From Volutella citrinella (lineage: Eukaryota > Ascomycota > Sordariomycetes > Hypocreales > Nectriaceae): a DNA stretch of 64,000 bases. The first letter of the stretch is position 1; the number at the start of each line of letters is the position of its first letter. The stretch is from contig JAWZSP010000008.1 in NCBI GenBank assembly GCA_034401135.1, forward strand, positions 3,410,001-3,474,000, given 5' to 3'. Shown here in pieces: positions 22,095 to 34,149 of the stretch. A program made the translations under genes and the position numbers. The notes under the pieces are model-generated. The model was not told where the DNA came from and did no database searches. It saw only the letters and a list, made by a program, of their open reading frames with translations.

Positions 22095-23954
22095 CTATAA
22101 CCTGTGGACAATGCTATTCTTGGTCCAGGTTCGGAACCTCTTGCCATAGAAGTAAAACATGACGCCAAAGAGGCACCACACAACGGTAAGAGCCATGTTG
22201 AGCATGAATGGGTTAATGAATCTAGACGCAACCTAGTCAGTATCAAGTCTCCCAACCTCTTGATCATGACTCACCCAGCCTGCTCAGTCCATGGAGTAAT
22301 GAACCGCCCCATCCCATAGCCCCAAAGGTTCTTGTTGACGGTGATGGCGACAAAAAGCGAGCCGGCGACAGGCTTGTAGCTATCCACGGCATAGGTGCTG
22401 CTGATGCTGGGCAAGCCTGCAACCTGGATACCAGCGCAAGAATAGCCCAGAATTACAATGGCAGGCCATGGCCACTGATAGTGGTATCCGATACCCGTGA
22501 TGATCTGCCCGAAAGCCATAATCAAGACGTAGGGAATCATGGCGGGGAGACGCATCTCAGGCTCTCGAATGCCATTGTTGCGAGCGGTTGCGCGGGCAGA
22601 CACCCAGTCACTGAGCGGACCGGCCGTGGCGAGACCGATGAGGGCTCCGGCAAAGAGAGAGAAGTTTGTGAATCCTGTTGTACGGCCTCAACACGTGGTT
22701 GGAGGGATGTGGACATTGCGAGAACTTACCAACTGACTGCGAGCTCAGGTTGTATGGGGGCGCAGCGAGCACTTGCTCCTGGGTAAGGTTGATGATCAGG
22801 ATGAAGCTGCAGCTCCAGCTGACGACAAAGGAGGCGAAGATGACAATTGGGAATGTGAAGAGTTTCCAGGGAACCCACAGGCCGAGAATGATTGATTGCA
22901 GAGGGCTCGCGTTCGTTTGGAATAGGGCCCACTGCTTTCGGCTGGGAGTGCCCTTTCCAAGGCAAGTATCTCGGTTCGTGTTGGCATCATCCAGGGTGCC
23001 GTTGGTTTTTTCCATTACCTTTTCGTTTGATGAATCGCTCTCTTTGTGCTCGACTTGGGTCCCCTTGGATACATCGTCGGCCACGACTCGCTGGCCCTCG
23101 GAGGACTCAAGACGGTCGTACATGGTTTCGGGGAAGCCAAAGACAATTGCAATAAGCGACACAGCCGTCATGCCAGCATTGAGCCACCAAAAGGATGGCC
23201 AGCCGGTGTGGTCGGCCATTGCTCCGGCAATGATGGGCGCAACCTAGAAATGATGAGCTTCAGGCAGGACTAAAAAGCTACGTAGCGGAGTCGCATACAA
23301 TCAAGGAACCCGTGTAGGTCACCCAGTACAGGGTGTTCCACTTGCCACGGTCGTGTAGGAAGAAGATGTCGGCGATGATGCTGGGCTGGATCGTCTCTCC
23401 AGGACCGGCTCCGATGCCGCTCAAGCTGTTGACGTCGCTGATCAGTCAAGCCAGGAGGATGTTGATGAACTGGTGTGTCTTACATGGCGGCACCCATGAA
23501 CATGTCGTAGGACGCCGACTTTGCTCGCCATATGTGGGAAGCCAGGCAGATGAGTTGGGACAGGATGAGCACAGGTCGTCGGCCGAACGAGGTCGAGATG
23601 GGAACCCTGCGGACAAGTGTTAGCAAAGAGGGATGAGATCGGTGGGAGATTGGGAGGCGTGTCTTGCCAGAAGAAGTTACTGAATCCGAGAACCAGGATC
23701 GTAACACCCGTGAACTGAATCACATCCGTCAAGGACCGGTCATAGTCCTTCATGAGATACCCAAACATGGGGGCCAGCGCCAAGGGGGCAAAACCCTGGG
23801 TGAAGCTCATCGTGGACGCGGCGAACAGGGCCGACGACTTCCACGCCGTGGTCCAGTTGAGTGGGTCGTGGGGATCGCTCGACGGCTGGGGGACGAGGAC
23901 GCGGTGTGAGCTGTCGTCACTCTTGACAAAGTGATGGCTCCCGACGTCGGCCAT
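22095..23954 (-). CDS. MFS transporter, fungal polyspecific type
   Basis: The minimum start is ATG 23954 (MADVGSHHFVK), preceded in frame by IWLIRTQELEQIGHEL and EIIPGTEVM. This upstream segment is conserved in the family, so a short upstream exon may add residues. SSDPHDPLNWTTAWKS precedes helix 1. Then FFWxxPIS..FGRRPVLILS, SGIGAGPGETIQPSIIADIF and HTGWPSFWWLNAG follow. A long charged central loop contains KGTQVEHKESDSSNEKVMEK. The second half reads GPLSDWVSARATARN, EPEMRLPAMIPYVLIMAFG and KNLWGYGMGRFITPW. It ends FYFYGKRFRTWTKNS before the stop at 22095. All pieces join in frame over several introns, so it looks intact. Substrate is unknown. It is divergent from the alcohol dehydrogenase and may share its control region. 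Confidence 0.82.
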
Positions 23955-24836
23955 GACTTCGGTGCCGGGGATAATTTCTACGTGGAGCTCATGGCCGATT
24001 TGCTCCAGTTCCTGTGTCCGGATTAGCCAAATGCGATCATTGACAGTCACGAGGGCCACAACAACGACTACGTACGGCGTGACGGGCGTCAGTCGCCATG
24101 GTGACGCGATGAGAGATGGGTGATGTCGTGGAGGCGAAGGTGTAGCCAGCAGACTGTCCAAGGGCTGACGGGGAGCCAGACAAGACACAAGCTCGTCCTT
24201 TTATTGTTTGCATCCACCCCAGGCCCTAAATTCCTCAGCGATCCATTGTTAGTCTTCAGCTGAGCGCACTAACACAACTCGGAACGTGGGACCTGTTTCC
24301 GAGTCCATATTTCCGAGTCTCTCATGCCAAGTGCCCTCCGCACGCCAGCTACCCCGGATAGTTTCCCTTTCCCCGGACTACGCCCGCACTAATCCCACGG
24401 CCCACTTTCTGCCCCAGACTCCCCGCATCTCATCATCACACTCTCCGATCTCCAGATTGGATCGTTCCTCACCTAGTCCATTGTGACTTGTCAGCTCTCC
24501 CCCGCATCTCCGCTCTACAGGGGCCTCGGAATGAGATGATGACAGCCTATCGAGCCATCAGGCGCTTAATGGTTCGGAAAAGCGTTCCGAGTAAGATATC
24601 ATGATCTCATGACGAGACACGATCACATAATGTACCTCTTGGCGTTCGCTCTCATGTGCGTCCGGATATAGACATCTGTCATCGGATATAGAGCCACGTG
24701 TCCCGGATATCGACTTGATCTGCTCCAAATCGAAGGGCGATAAAAGGGGCCGCTCGATCCATGCGGAAATACAGGCCCCAGCGCCTGCAGCTTCAACACA
24801 GAACGGAATCGATACCAACCTCATCCCTCAACCAAC
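23955..24836. other. Divergent promoter, MFS / alcohol dehydrogenase
   Basis: This divergent promoter spans 882 nt. It may include a short upstream exon of the MFS gene near 24000-24050. It holds three CGGATAT boxes and an E-box-like CACGTG, listed separately. A TATA-like GATAAAAG lies at about 24739, roughly 97 nt before the dehydrogenase ATG. Confidence 0.55.
24663..24710 (+). promoter_or_regulatory. Three CGGATAT boxes at about two-turn spacing plus CACGTG
   Basis: CGGATAT starts at 24663, 24683 and 24704, steps of 20 and 21 bp. The first two share CGGATATAGA. A CACGTG lies between the second and third. The array is about 130-175 nt upstream of the dehydrogenase start. Equal spacing near two helical turns suggests cooperative binding on one DNA face (inference). 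Confidence 0.45.
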
Positions 24837-26145
24837 ATGGCACTCCCCACCAACATCGCCACTGAGGCGCTCGTCGTCCACAAAGCTGGCGACAAATTTA
24901 CCATGGAGAAGATTCTCCTTGATGAAGTGCGCGGAGACGAAGTCTTGGTCGAGATGAAGTATTCCGGCATCTGCCACACGGTACAACCGTCCATGTTTGT
25001 GTTGATGCGACATGCAGCTAATACTTCACAGGACAATCTTGTTCAGTCCGGTCTTATTGAAGGCGTCGAGTACCCTGCCGTCTTCGGCCACGAGGGCGCG
25101 GGCATCATCCGAGCTCTTGGTAGTGACGTCAAGGACAAGTCACTACAAGTCGGTGACCATGTGCTGCTCTCCTTCACCGTCTGCGGCAAGTGTAAGCAGT
25201 GTGTTGCCGAGAACCCTTCCTGCTGCCACATCCACTCCCCCGTCAACGTGGGCTCCGTCCGCCTCTCGGATGGCTCGACCCCAGCGCGGCTCGAAGACGG
25301 GACGTCGGTGCGCAGCCAGTTCTTTGGTCAGTCGTCCTTTGCACGCATGTCCGTCGTGGCCGAGAGGAGCGTCGTCAAGTGTCCCTACCCCGAGGCGCTT
25401 CCCTACTACGGTCCGCTGGGATGTGGCTTCCAGACCGGAGCTGGCACTCTGCTCAATGTGCTCAAGCCCGACAGCACCAAGACGGTTGTGATATTTGGCG
25501 TCGGGAGCGTGGGACTCGCTGCCGTGATGGGGGCGGCCTACCTCAACGTCAAGCAGCTCATTGCTGTTGATGTCGTTGACGAAAAGCTAGCTTTGGCGCG
25601 CGAGGTTGGGGCAACACATACTGTCAACTCTGCAAACTGCAGCTTTGATGATATTGAGGCCAAGATCAGGGACATGACGGATGGAGGAGTCGACTACGCC
25701 ATCGACTGTACTGGTAGGATTCCTGTCATCGAGTCGCTATTCAGGTGCCTGGCTCCCAAAGGCACTGCAACTTCGGTCGGCGTTCCTCCACCCAACAGCA
25801 TCATCAGGATCGAGCCTCAGTCGTTCCTCTTGCAGAACAAGAGCTTCGTTGCTGTTCTTGAAGGTGGTTCTCACCCGCAAAAGGTTCGCACCCCTAACCG
25901 TACTCCGAGAGCCTCCGTCCTTCGCTGACACTGGTCATCTAGTTTATTCCACAGCTGATGCAACTTCATCAACAAGGACATTTCCCCGTTGATAAGCTTT
26001 GTAAAGTCTACTCTGTCAAGGACTTTGAGCTGGCGTTGAGCGATCTCCGTCAAGGCAAGGTAAGTCAATCTGGTTCTTATGAGATTTGTGTTATTGCTAA
26101 CCTACCCATCGATAGGTGATTAAGCCCATCATTAAATGGGATTGA
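24837..26145 (+). CDS. Zinc-dependent alcohol dehydrogenase (MDR family, aryl-alcohol type)
   Basis: The start is MALPTNIATEALVVH at 24837. The first intron (24981-25031) lies inside the catalytic zinc motif GICHT|DNLV and is in frame, so unspliced reading gives no stop. The catalytic zinc ligands are C in GICHTD, H in GHEGAGI and C in GPLGCGFQTGAG. The structural zinc loop is CGKCKQCVAENPSCC. The Rossmann motif is GVGSVGLAAVMGA. Introns before FIPQLMQLHQQGHFPVDKL and before VIKPIIKWD complete the C-terminus. Length is about 370 residues, as expected. It oxidises alcohols (probably benzyl or aryl alcohols) with NAD+ in the cytosol. Downstream NmrA-like and CoA-ligase genes on the same strand suggest an aromatic pathway, which is inference. 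Confidence 0.9.
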
Positions 26146-26919
26146 TTCAAGCAACATTCAAGACATTATATTTTATAAGCTCTATAATACTCGTAAAGAC
26201 AATCTGGCTGTCGATATTGCTGCCCTCCACGGCTACGATGCTGATGACAAAGGGAAGGCATCTTTGCACTGAACGAGCCGACAAGTCACTTAATCTAGCA
26301 TTTTATTCCAGGGATGCGAGTCGGAAAGTCTCAGTACTATCTAGGGAATATACGGTGTTTTTTTCTTGGCCTGAGCCTGAGACTCCTTCATGAGAATGCC
26401 CAACGTCCATACGTGCGTGACATCTTTGTGATGCTGAAGCATCTTAATATCCGTCAGTGGGTTGCTAGACATCGCAACCAGGCCCACATCGTATTCTACT
26501 TCGAGTCAACCACTCAGTGGTGCTTGTTGACCGAACGTCACTCGTCGCTCCGGGGATGACTGCCGCCGACCAACGCTACGGTATGCTTCTGAAGTCTGAA
26601 GGTCGCAGTGGCCAGAGCCAATGATTGCCGAGCATCATGACTTCTCCCGCAGGATATGTGCATTCCGGTGGGCGACGGAGCGACAGTACTACCAAGATCC
26701 ATATTATCCAATAGCAAGGAAACACTATACCGCTTTTCGATTTGTAAGCTCGCATCCGGGTGTCGCCGTGGTGCCAGAGTTGCAATGCGAAATGGTGACG
26801 GAGATGGCGCAACTAGTCATAAGCACCCCGCAACCCAAGGACATATAATACCCAACACGTTGCTCTTTTCGAGCAATATTTCGATATTTCAACAACCTTC
26901 ACTACATTCTTGAAAAATC
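26146..26919. other. Spacer between ADH and NmrA-like genes
   Basis: No gene is seen. Short open frames exist on both strands without motifs. A TATA-like ACATATAATA lies at about 26842, roughly 75 nt before the next start. Confidence 0.4.
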
Positions 26920-27864
26920 ATGCCTCCATCGTTTCTTGTCGCCGGTGCGACGGGTAATACCGGGCCCAGTGTGGTGGACAAATTGTCCCAGATCATCCAA
27001 ACGAACAACGCCTACTCTGGGTACAAGATCATCGCCCTCACACGGGATACGACCGGGCCTGTAGCGCAAAAGCTTGCCCTTTTGCCCAGCGTGGAGGTCC
27101 TTGAGAAAAGCTGGGTTGACATTACGGAGGAGTGGCTCCGCCATAATAATGTCGAGAGAGCCTTCATCGCACCACACTACCAGCCAAATCAATTCGCAGA
27201 AGAATCCACGTTCCACCTCGCTGCTCTCAAAGCTGGCGTGCAGTACGTAGTGAGGATCTCGACGACAGCGCCAAACGTGCGTCCAGATTGCCCAACCTAC
27301 TATCCCAGATCGCACTGGGCTATCGAGGCGATGCTCAGCTCGCCAGAGTTTGAACGCCTGGGATGGACTTCACTACAGCCCAATGGCTTTGCTCCATTTG
27401 TTCTCGCACCAGCCGCAACATTTGTCAAGCACTTTAGAGAGTCTGGAAAGCAGGACACGCTCAAACTAGCAGCTTCAGATGATGTGCCATGCGCCATCAT
27501 CGACCCAGGCGACGTTGGTGTCATTGCAGCCCATCTCTTGGCCGACAACCACTGGACTGCCCACAATCGGGCAAAATACGTCCTGAATGGCCCTCAAGAC
27601 CTTTGTGGCCAAGACATTGTGAAAATGGTCGAGCAAGAGATTGGTACCAAGGTTGAGAGTGTTGTTTATAAGGACTTGTCCTTTGTTGATTGGCTGGCGG
27701 CAAACACTACCGAGTCACCATCTATTGTCATGTCTATCAAACACGCCATGATCCCCTCGTGGGAAGGCAAGTGCACGACTTCTACGACTAGCAAGGAAAT
27801 CACCCAGCTTGGCCTACCAAGCCATACGCCTGCTGAAGTGTTCAAGAGGCTCCTAGAGGAGTAA
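26920..27864 (+). CDS. NmrA-like NAD(P)-binding family protein
   Basis: A single exon of 314 residues starts MPPSFLVAGATGNTGPSVVD. The glycine-rich GATGNTG motif at residues 9-15 is the dinucleotide-binding P-loop. Later blocks include KSWVDITEEWLR, GVQYVVRIST, then HWAIEAMLSSPEFERLGWTS and LQPNGFAPF. This is the usual length for the NmrA/isoflavone-reductase-like atypical short-chain dehydrogenases. Members act as redox-sensing regulators or as reductases. It lacks a clear catalytic Tyr-X3-Lys motif where I looked, which leans toward a sensing or divergent role. It lies between the alcohol dehydrogenase and the CoA ligase on the same strand. Function in that set is unknown. Confidence 0.88.
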   Translation: MPPSFLVAGATGNTGPSVVDKLSQIIQTNNAYSGYKIIALTRDTTGPVAQKLALLPSVEVLEKSWVDITEEWLRHNNVERAFIAPHYQPNQFAEESTFHLAALKAGVQYVVRISTTAPNVRPDCPTYYPRSHWAIEAMLSSPEFERLGWTSLQPNGFAPFVLAPAATFVKHFRESGKQDTLKLAASDDVPCAIIDPGDVGVIAAHLLADNHWTAHNRAKYVLNGPQDLCGQDIVKMVEQEIGTKVESVVYKDLSFVDWLAANTTESPSIVMSIKHAMIPSWEGKCTTSTTSKEITQLGLPSHTPAEVFKRLLEE

Positions 27865-29069
27865 AAGACACCAACATGCCTGGAATGTACTGCTACGGTT
27901 CTACAGTTTTGATACCTCGCCATATACGGGTTCCATGTTTTGAGGTATGCATCATTTTATCACGTATTATCAAACATCACGTCTGAGTTTTATGAATGAA
28001 CAGTACGATTCTTATGTTACGGGAGAAACTAGGTACAAGCATCCCGTCGTTTGTTATAATGCTTCAAGTCTTTCAGTTACCGAATTGATGGAGCAACAGC
28101 TCTGGAATCAGACGAACGGTGGGCAGTGAGCTCCGGCAATCGTGTCTTTGGGTGGCGACTCGCTTGATCATGCGATTCATCACCAGGGTTTCATAGGCGG
28201 CACCCAGCTATGAACTGTTTTAATAGCATACCTCTTGATATCTATTCCGGCACCAAAGACTCCACCCCTAGCAACAAATAACTACACGGCACGAATCTAA
28301 GGAACCCTGGTTGGACCAATTCAGGTCTTGAAGCTATTCTGGAATTAACGTGCGCAATATGCCGGACGAGATGTGTTCTCTGCTATGCCTACCCTAGACT
28401 GATCTTTCAGGTGCATTACTTGGCGTAGTTAATTAGGAAATGTCCGCCGGAGGCCAAGGCAACACAAGCTCCGGCCTGAATCACCAGGTAGTTAGCAGCG
28501 AGCATGCACAGAAGTAAATAAGGCCGAGGATTCTACACTTGAGCGGCCCCGCATTTGCCGCGGGGTACCCACTTTTGCCGAGGTGGGGTCTTGTCATTAG
28601 CCCGCCCCGCACGCCGGCATCCGCATTCATTTTCACTCACAGCGACCAATTGCTGATCCGTTGCCATGGGTTGGCCTTCATGGGCTGATGGAGGATAGCC
28701 TAGTCCTGAGCAGGAGGATGGAATATTGCGCCTTGGCTTTGTCCAGAATAATTGACTGGGGCAAAACCTGGCTGAAGCGCATCACCCCTTCAGCGACCGC
28801 TTTCGTTACTGGCTGACAATCCCGACATGGATGACACTGGGCCACAGGGTTGTCCCAAATAGGATTGCATCTGTCAGGTGCTGGCCAGCCCCAGTCCCAG
28901 GCCCAGCGCGATCCACGTAAGCCGAGGCGCGTTGGCTGCCGCGATGAAGAAGTTGATAGTTGCCGCCCATGTAATTTAAGCATGATTCTCAAGACGAGGA
29001 TAAACATCAAGAACGCTCCTTGGGATTTTACCATCCAAGTCTCCAATTTTATTGAACAGCCATTCCAAA
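27865..29069. other. Spacer upstream of the CoA ligase
   Basis: These 1.2 kb contain no convincing gene. It is AT-rich until about 28440 and then GC-rich. Two short inverted repeats with a shared TTTGCCG core at 28547-28587 are listed separately. Confidence 0.45.
28547..28587 (+). promoter_or_regulatory. Two inverted repeats, each around a TTTGCCG core
   Basis: CCCCGC (28547-28552) pairs with GCGGGG (28560-28565) across a 7-base loop. CCCAC (28568-28572) pairs with GTGGG (28583-28587). TTTGCCG is repeated at 28554 and 28574, exactly 20 bp apart. They lie about 480-520 nt upstream of the CoA-ligase start. Binding-site function is inferred. Confidence 0.3.
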
Positions 29070-30838
29070 ATGCCCATTCCCTCACGATTCACAGCCAAAG
29101 TCCCCGAGCAGTCCTTGCAAGCATGGGTGTTTGGATCGCCGTTTGGCCCTCTTCCGGACCGAAAGATTTTCCTCGACGCTGAGCAGCCAGATCAGAGGAG
29201 CCAGACGCTGGACCAGTTTCGCTTACTCTCAAAGCGTGTTGCCCTTGGGCTTGAGCGGGCTGGCCTGAAGCCCGGAGACCGCGTCTTGGTGTACAGCGGC
29301 AACAATCTATGGTTCCCCTCGTTGTTGATGGGTGTGTTGATGGCTGGGGGTATTTTCACTGGAGCGAGTCCTGCTTTCACGTCAAGGGAGCTCGCCTATC
29401 AGCTGAAGGACAGCGGCGCATCCTTCGTTATCTCCGCTAGCGTCAGTATTGGTGTTGCCATTGAAGCTGCGGCATTGGTAGGCTTGCCCAAGTCTCGAAT
29501 CTTCTCCGTAGACGCGGACTCAGGATTCCCAGACGACATCGAGTTGAGCAAGCTGGGAGTGGCGCACTGGACACGGTTGCTGGCCAGCCCCGAGGATGCA
29601 GACAACTATGCTTGGTTCGAGCCTGCGGATCCCAAGTCCACGGCGTGCTGCCTCAACTACAGCTCTGGAACGACAGGGCCTCCCAAGGGAGTTGAGATTA
29701 CGCACTACTCTTACGTCGCCAACGGGGAAGCGACATGGCACCTGATGAAGACCAAACCCGGTTGGGAAGATGATCTGGCACAACAGACGCAGCTATGCTT
29801 CATGCCAATGTACCATGCGGCCGGGCAGACGGCGTTTGTCGCAAACTATCCCAAGTTTGGAGTGCAGACCTACATCATGGAAAGATTCGATTTCCGGAAG
29901 ATGTTGGAGCACATCTATAACTACGGTATCACCAGCATTGCAGGCGCACCGCCGATTCTCCTGGCGCTTGCCAAGAGCCCCGTGACGTCGGGGTATAACT
30001 TGAGCAGCCTTCAGGGAATAACGTGCGGTACGGCCCCGCTGTCGGGCGAGATCAAGCGCGAGGTGGAGAAGAAGCTGTGGCCCAAGGGCGAATCTTTTGT
30101 GCGCCAGGGTTGGGGCATGACGGAGCTAACATGTGCTGGATCTCTGTGGGCAGCAGACGATGACGGGGATTCCGTGTCGGTCGGGGAGGCGGTGCCGAAT
30201 GCTATGATCAAGATCATGGACGGCGAGCGCGAAGTGACGCGCGCCGACGAGCCAGGTGAGCTCTGGTTTTCTGGCCCGACACTGATGAAGGGGTACTGGT
30301 GCAATCCCAAGGCCACCAAGGATACATTTGCCGTGGACGCAGATGGTACTCGCTGGCTCAAGACGGGAGATGTTGTATCAGTCGACAAGTACGGGCCGGG
30401 CGCCAAAATATTCATCGTCGACCGCCTCAAGGAGCTGATCAAGGTGCGCGGCTTCCAGGTGTCGCCTTCGGAGCTAGAGGATGTTCTGCTGCAGCACGAA
30501 AACGTGGTTGATGCCGGGGTAGTTGGTGTTGTCATCGGTGGCGGCGAAGTGCCCCGGGCATATGTCGTGGTCAACGAGCCAGGAGCTGTCACGCCGGAAC
30601 AGCTCGAGACTTGGATACAGAAGCGGCTGGCCAAGTACAAGTGGCCTCGAGGGGGTATTGTCATCATCGACGCCATCCCCCGCGTCCCGGTATGTTTCTT
30701 CCTTGCTTGCAATCCTGAGCCATAATCCGTTTGGACAGTTGACTAAGTCGTGTCGGATAGTCGGGGAAGATGTTGCGCCGAGAGCTCAGAGAGAGAGCCA
30801 AGCAGGAAGTTGGGGACAGCAAGCCGAGGCTGGCGTAG
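29070..30838 (+). CDS. Acyl/aryl-CoA ligase, 4-coumarate-CoA ligase-like (AMP-binding)
   Basis: The start is MPIPSRFTAKVPEQSLQ at 29070. An upstream in-frame ATG at 29052 adds six residues and is less likely. The adenylate-forming core is intact: YSSGTTGPPKGVEITH (P-loop), MPMYHAAGQTAFV, GWGMTELTCAGSLW and WLKTGDVVSVDKYG. The C-terminal hinge is IFIVDRLKELIKVRGFQVSP. One intron (30690-30760) precedes the catalytic lysine motif SGKMLRRELRERAK. The protein of about 565 residues ends at 30838 and lacks a clear peroxisomal SKL-type tail (it ends PRLA). It activates a carboxylic acid to its CoA ester through an acyl-adenylate. An aromatic or phenylpropanoid acid is suggested by similarity and by the neighbouring dehydrogenase (inference). 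Confidence 0.92.
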
Positions 30839-31337
30839 GATGGAATGCTAGTGCCCGCTGTGGTCTGCCTGAGTGGCTGGATTCTGAATATGGCATCTCG
30901 GTGCCGAGCCATATTTCGGGGCCGAGCTATGTGTCGTATCAGTTGTAGTGCCTGAGTCAGTGTCGAGTCAGAACAACCAGCAAAGTCCAACATGTTGCTA
31001 AATGCTCACCACACCCTTGTAATGACGCGCAGAAAATGCGGGGAACCGTGCACATCTCGGCTTAAAATTGTCCCTCGGAGCATGAGGCATCGCCACACAG
31101 ACGCCTCTTCGGACTGACTAGGGCCTGAAGGAGTGTCGTTGTCGCCAGTAGCTGCGGGGATTTGTTGCGCTAATAATCTCTAAACATGGGGTGGCCCGAC
31201 CTGGGGTGACCGGGGCCGGTGTTTTCCTTTCGATTCCTCTTCGATTGAGATTAAGATTACAAGAAACGGCTGAAATGTCCTGTCGTCCGTCTCAACACTC
31301 GCATCCATTTTCAACTACCCCCATCTTCCGCTCCATC
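30839..31337. other. Spacer upstream of Zn2Cys6 gene
   Basis: No gene is seen. It is the 3' end of the CoA ligase and the promoter of the next regulator. In-frame ATGs at 31191 and 31275 would extend the regulator but lack conserved sequence. Confidence 0.4.
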
Positions 31338-34149
31338 ATGTCGGCTGCAGCTCCCAAGACGCGTGTCCAACGAAGAGCCCTCAAGGCGTGCACGCCGTGT
31401 CGTGCACGCAAAGTCCGATGCGATGTCACTATTCGAGGGCAGCCATGCACCAACTGCCACCTCGACGACAAGCCCTGTCAAGTTGTAGACCGGGCATCCA
31501 AACGGTGAGAGCTTTATCCTACTTCCAAAGCCGTCAAACTGACTCTGAGGCTTGTAGGAGGCTACCGCGATCAGGCGAGGGAGGACAGATGTTTGACTCG
31601 AGTGACACAGTCTCCCTCGTCACCGACTCCGATCGCAAGGGGGCATCGCCGGCACCCGTTGCTTTCCCGGAACCAACCGACGAGAATGCAACTTGCCAGT
31701 ATCTCATGGAGTTGGACAGCTCAATCAGCCTGCTTGGGCCCCCCTTGGACACTCTGAGCGAGCATCCGCATGAACATATCGGCGGACTCAACACCTACAA
31801 CGTCTCCTCAGACGACCCTATCTCCCAATATGATGCATCTAGAATACTCAATTCTCTTGTTGCAGCTGTCAAGGATCTTGATGCCCACGAATCCACTGCT
31901 CCAGTTCTTTGTCGCAGGATAAAGCCATCCAAATTTTTCGACGCGCCACACGTTCACTACAAGAGCCTTGGATTCCTTGTTGCCACAAACATGGCGAGCC
32001 TGCCATCTCAGGATGTCGCTTTTCTCGAGGCCAAAGGCTGTCTAAAAGTTCCCGCAAAACCCATATTGGATGAGTTTGTGCGCCACTACTTTCTGCATCT
32101 TCACACCAGCCTGCCCCTGCTGGATGAAGACAGTTTCTGGGACGTCTATCGTCAGAAGGCACCGGCCTCCCGGGTGTCACGCTTTCCACTCTTAGTATTA
32201 CAGGGAATGCTCTTTGCTGCCAGTAGTGTAGGGACTCTAACCCTGTCAATGAGTATCAAGGGCTAACACTGGGTAGTTTGTGCCTCAATCCATTATCAAA
32301 TCACTCGGCTTCAGCAGCACCCGACAGGCACGGGCTGCCTTTTATGAAAAGTGCAAGGTACGATGCAGTCGGCGAGGCAGTTTCTGTTCCATATCCTGAC
32401 GCCATAGACAAGCTTCTGCTCGACCTCTCCGTTGAGACAGATTCCATCACCTTGGCACAAGCTTCGCTGCTTCTTACCTTTTGGTGCGCAGCTCCTGGTG
32501 CCCCAACGAGGACAAACACAATGTGGCTCGAGATTGCATTGCATCACGCTCGATCTGCCCAAGCTCATCGTGCCTGGGCCTCACCGTCCGCCTCCATGAC
32601 ACGAGTTCCCATCAGCCCGCAACGACGTAGGCAGCTCAAGAGGCTCTGGTGGAGCTGTCTGATTCGTGACCGGACGATCGCTCTGGGGATGAGACGGAGC
32701 ATCCTTGTTACCAAACCATACCCGCCCCTCCTCATCGGTGACTTGCAACACGAGTATCATCGGTCCGAGGTGCACAGCCCAGACACCAAACGGCGATTGG
32801 CACAGTTGCTGGTGAGGGTCATGGACCTGTGCAACATCCTTACAGAACTGATTACCGTCGTCACGCCGCGTGATGAAAGCTTCGGGTTGAGCGAGGCGAA
32901 CAGGGAGAAGCTGAGCCAGTGTAATGAGGCACTTTCTCACTGGCACGACAGTACCGAGAAGCACATCCTGGCAGTCCAAGGCTGTGAGGACGCCATCCGA
33001 GAGCATTCCATTATTTATCACACCAACATCATGTGGATATTGTACTAGTAAGTTGAGCCTTGTTTCCATGCTGACGTTGGTTGTCTAACTCGATTGTCTT
33101 CTGAAGCGCTGCAAAATTCACCCTTCATCGCCAGGAGATACTCCTCGACTGTTCACTGCCAGAGTCACCCAGATCTGCCATATCTGGGTATTGCGAGAGC
33201 GGGGCAGGCATTCAGGATGCCATTATCGGGACAACCAATTGCTTGGGTGAGCTAGTACAGCTTGACCTAGCTCGGTTTCTGCCGCTGAGCGCGTAAGTGT
33301 CTTTCAAGTTGCAAATCAGCTTTTCATATGGTTCTAATGAGGTATAGGATTGCATTCACGGTGCAGCCTCTATTGCTCCACATTCTCAACGTCCGGCTAT
33401 TGCCCTCTGGCGAGACCAGCAACACTTCATCCACCAAGCACCAACTAGCACGCGTCCTGATTGAATTAATGAAAGAATACCAAACCCGCTTTGACGGCGT
33501 TGAGTGGCTTAGCCAGCTCGTCCGATATGTCGTGGAGCTGCTGCTGGATTCCACGGTGGTGCCGAAACACCTGGTCAAGGACTGGAATCATCTCCTTGCT
33601 CAGTCCCCCAGCCTCTATCTCCGTCTTACGCTCACGATTGACTTGTCATTGAGCCGTGCAAAGTTCCCCGAGGAGACAGAGTTTCCTGCCATTCTGCAGG
33701 GACTATTGAGACGGCAGTTGGAAATCCCCCCTGCCTTGTCCGTCGACATGAGCCTCGACTTTGCTGGCGATGCATGTTCAAGAATCACTACGCATAAATT
33801 TGTTACAAGCGACGCAAGGGAATCCTCACCATCAGACAAGGGTGAAGAATTCTTGTTAGCAGACAATGTGATGTATGACACAGACGACTGTATCGGCCTT
33901 GCCACAAGCTTCGAGGACAATTACCCCATCCATCAGTCAGAACCCATTACAGAAGAAGACAGCTGTGGTGCAATCCAGCTTGGGATGGATCTTTCGTGGG
34001 GCTCCGAACTTGACCAGGCCGTGAGTCAGTTTGTCCAAGACGTTGACGGTAATGATGGAGTGGTGATGACCTGGACCCCTCTTGATGATGCTTCCGTTGA
34101 GCTTGACACTTTGACCTGGCTCGCCTGCTCAACAAGTCAATCACCATAA
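31338..34149 (+). CDS. Zn2Cys6 transcription factor with fungal_trans domain
   Basis: The start at 31338 gives MSAAAPKTRVQRRALKACTP. The zinc cluster is C-X2-C-X6-C-X8-C-X2-C-X6-C (ACTPCRARKVRC, then CTNCHLDDKPC) at residues about 18-47. The first intron begins at 31505 (GTGAGA) and its exon joins the RRLPRSGEGG frame. The middle homology domain reads FVRHYFLHLHTSLPLLDED and FPLLVLQGMLFAASS. After two introns come LTFWCAAPGAPTRTNTMW and LKRLWWSCLIRDRTIALGMR, the fungal_trans core. Later exons include CLGELVQLDLARFLPLSA and a serine/acidic C-terminal tail, EEDSCGAIQLGMDLSWGSEL, ending at 34149. Length is about 830 residues and it looks intact. It resembles cutinase regulators. It probably controls nearby genes such as the CoA ligase and methyltransferase (inference). 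Confidence 0.85.
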
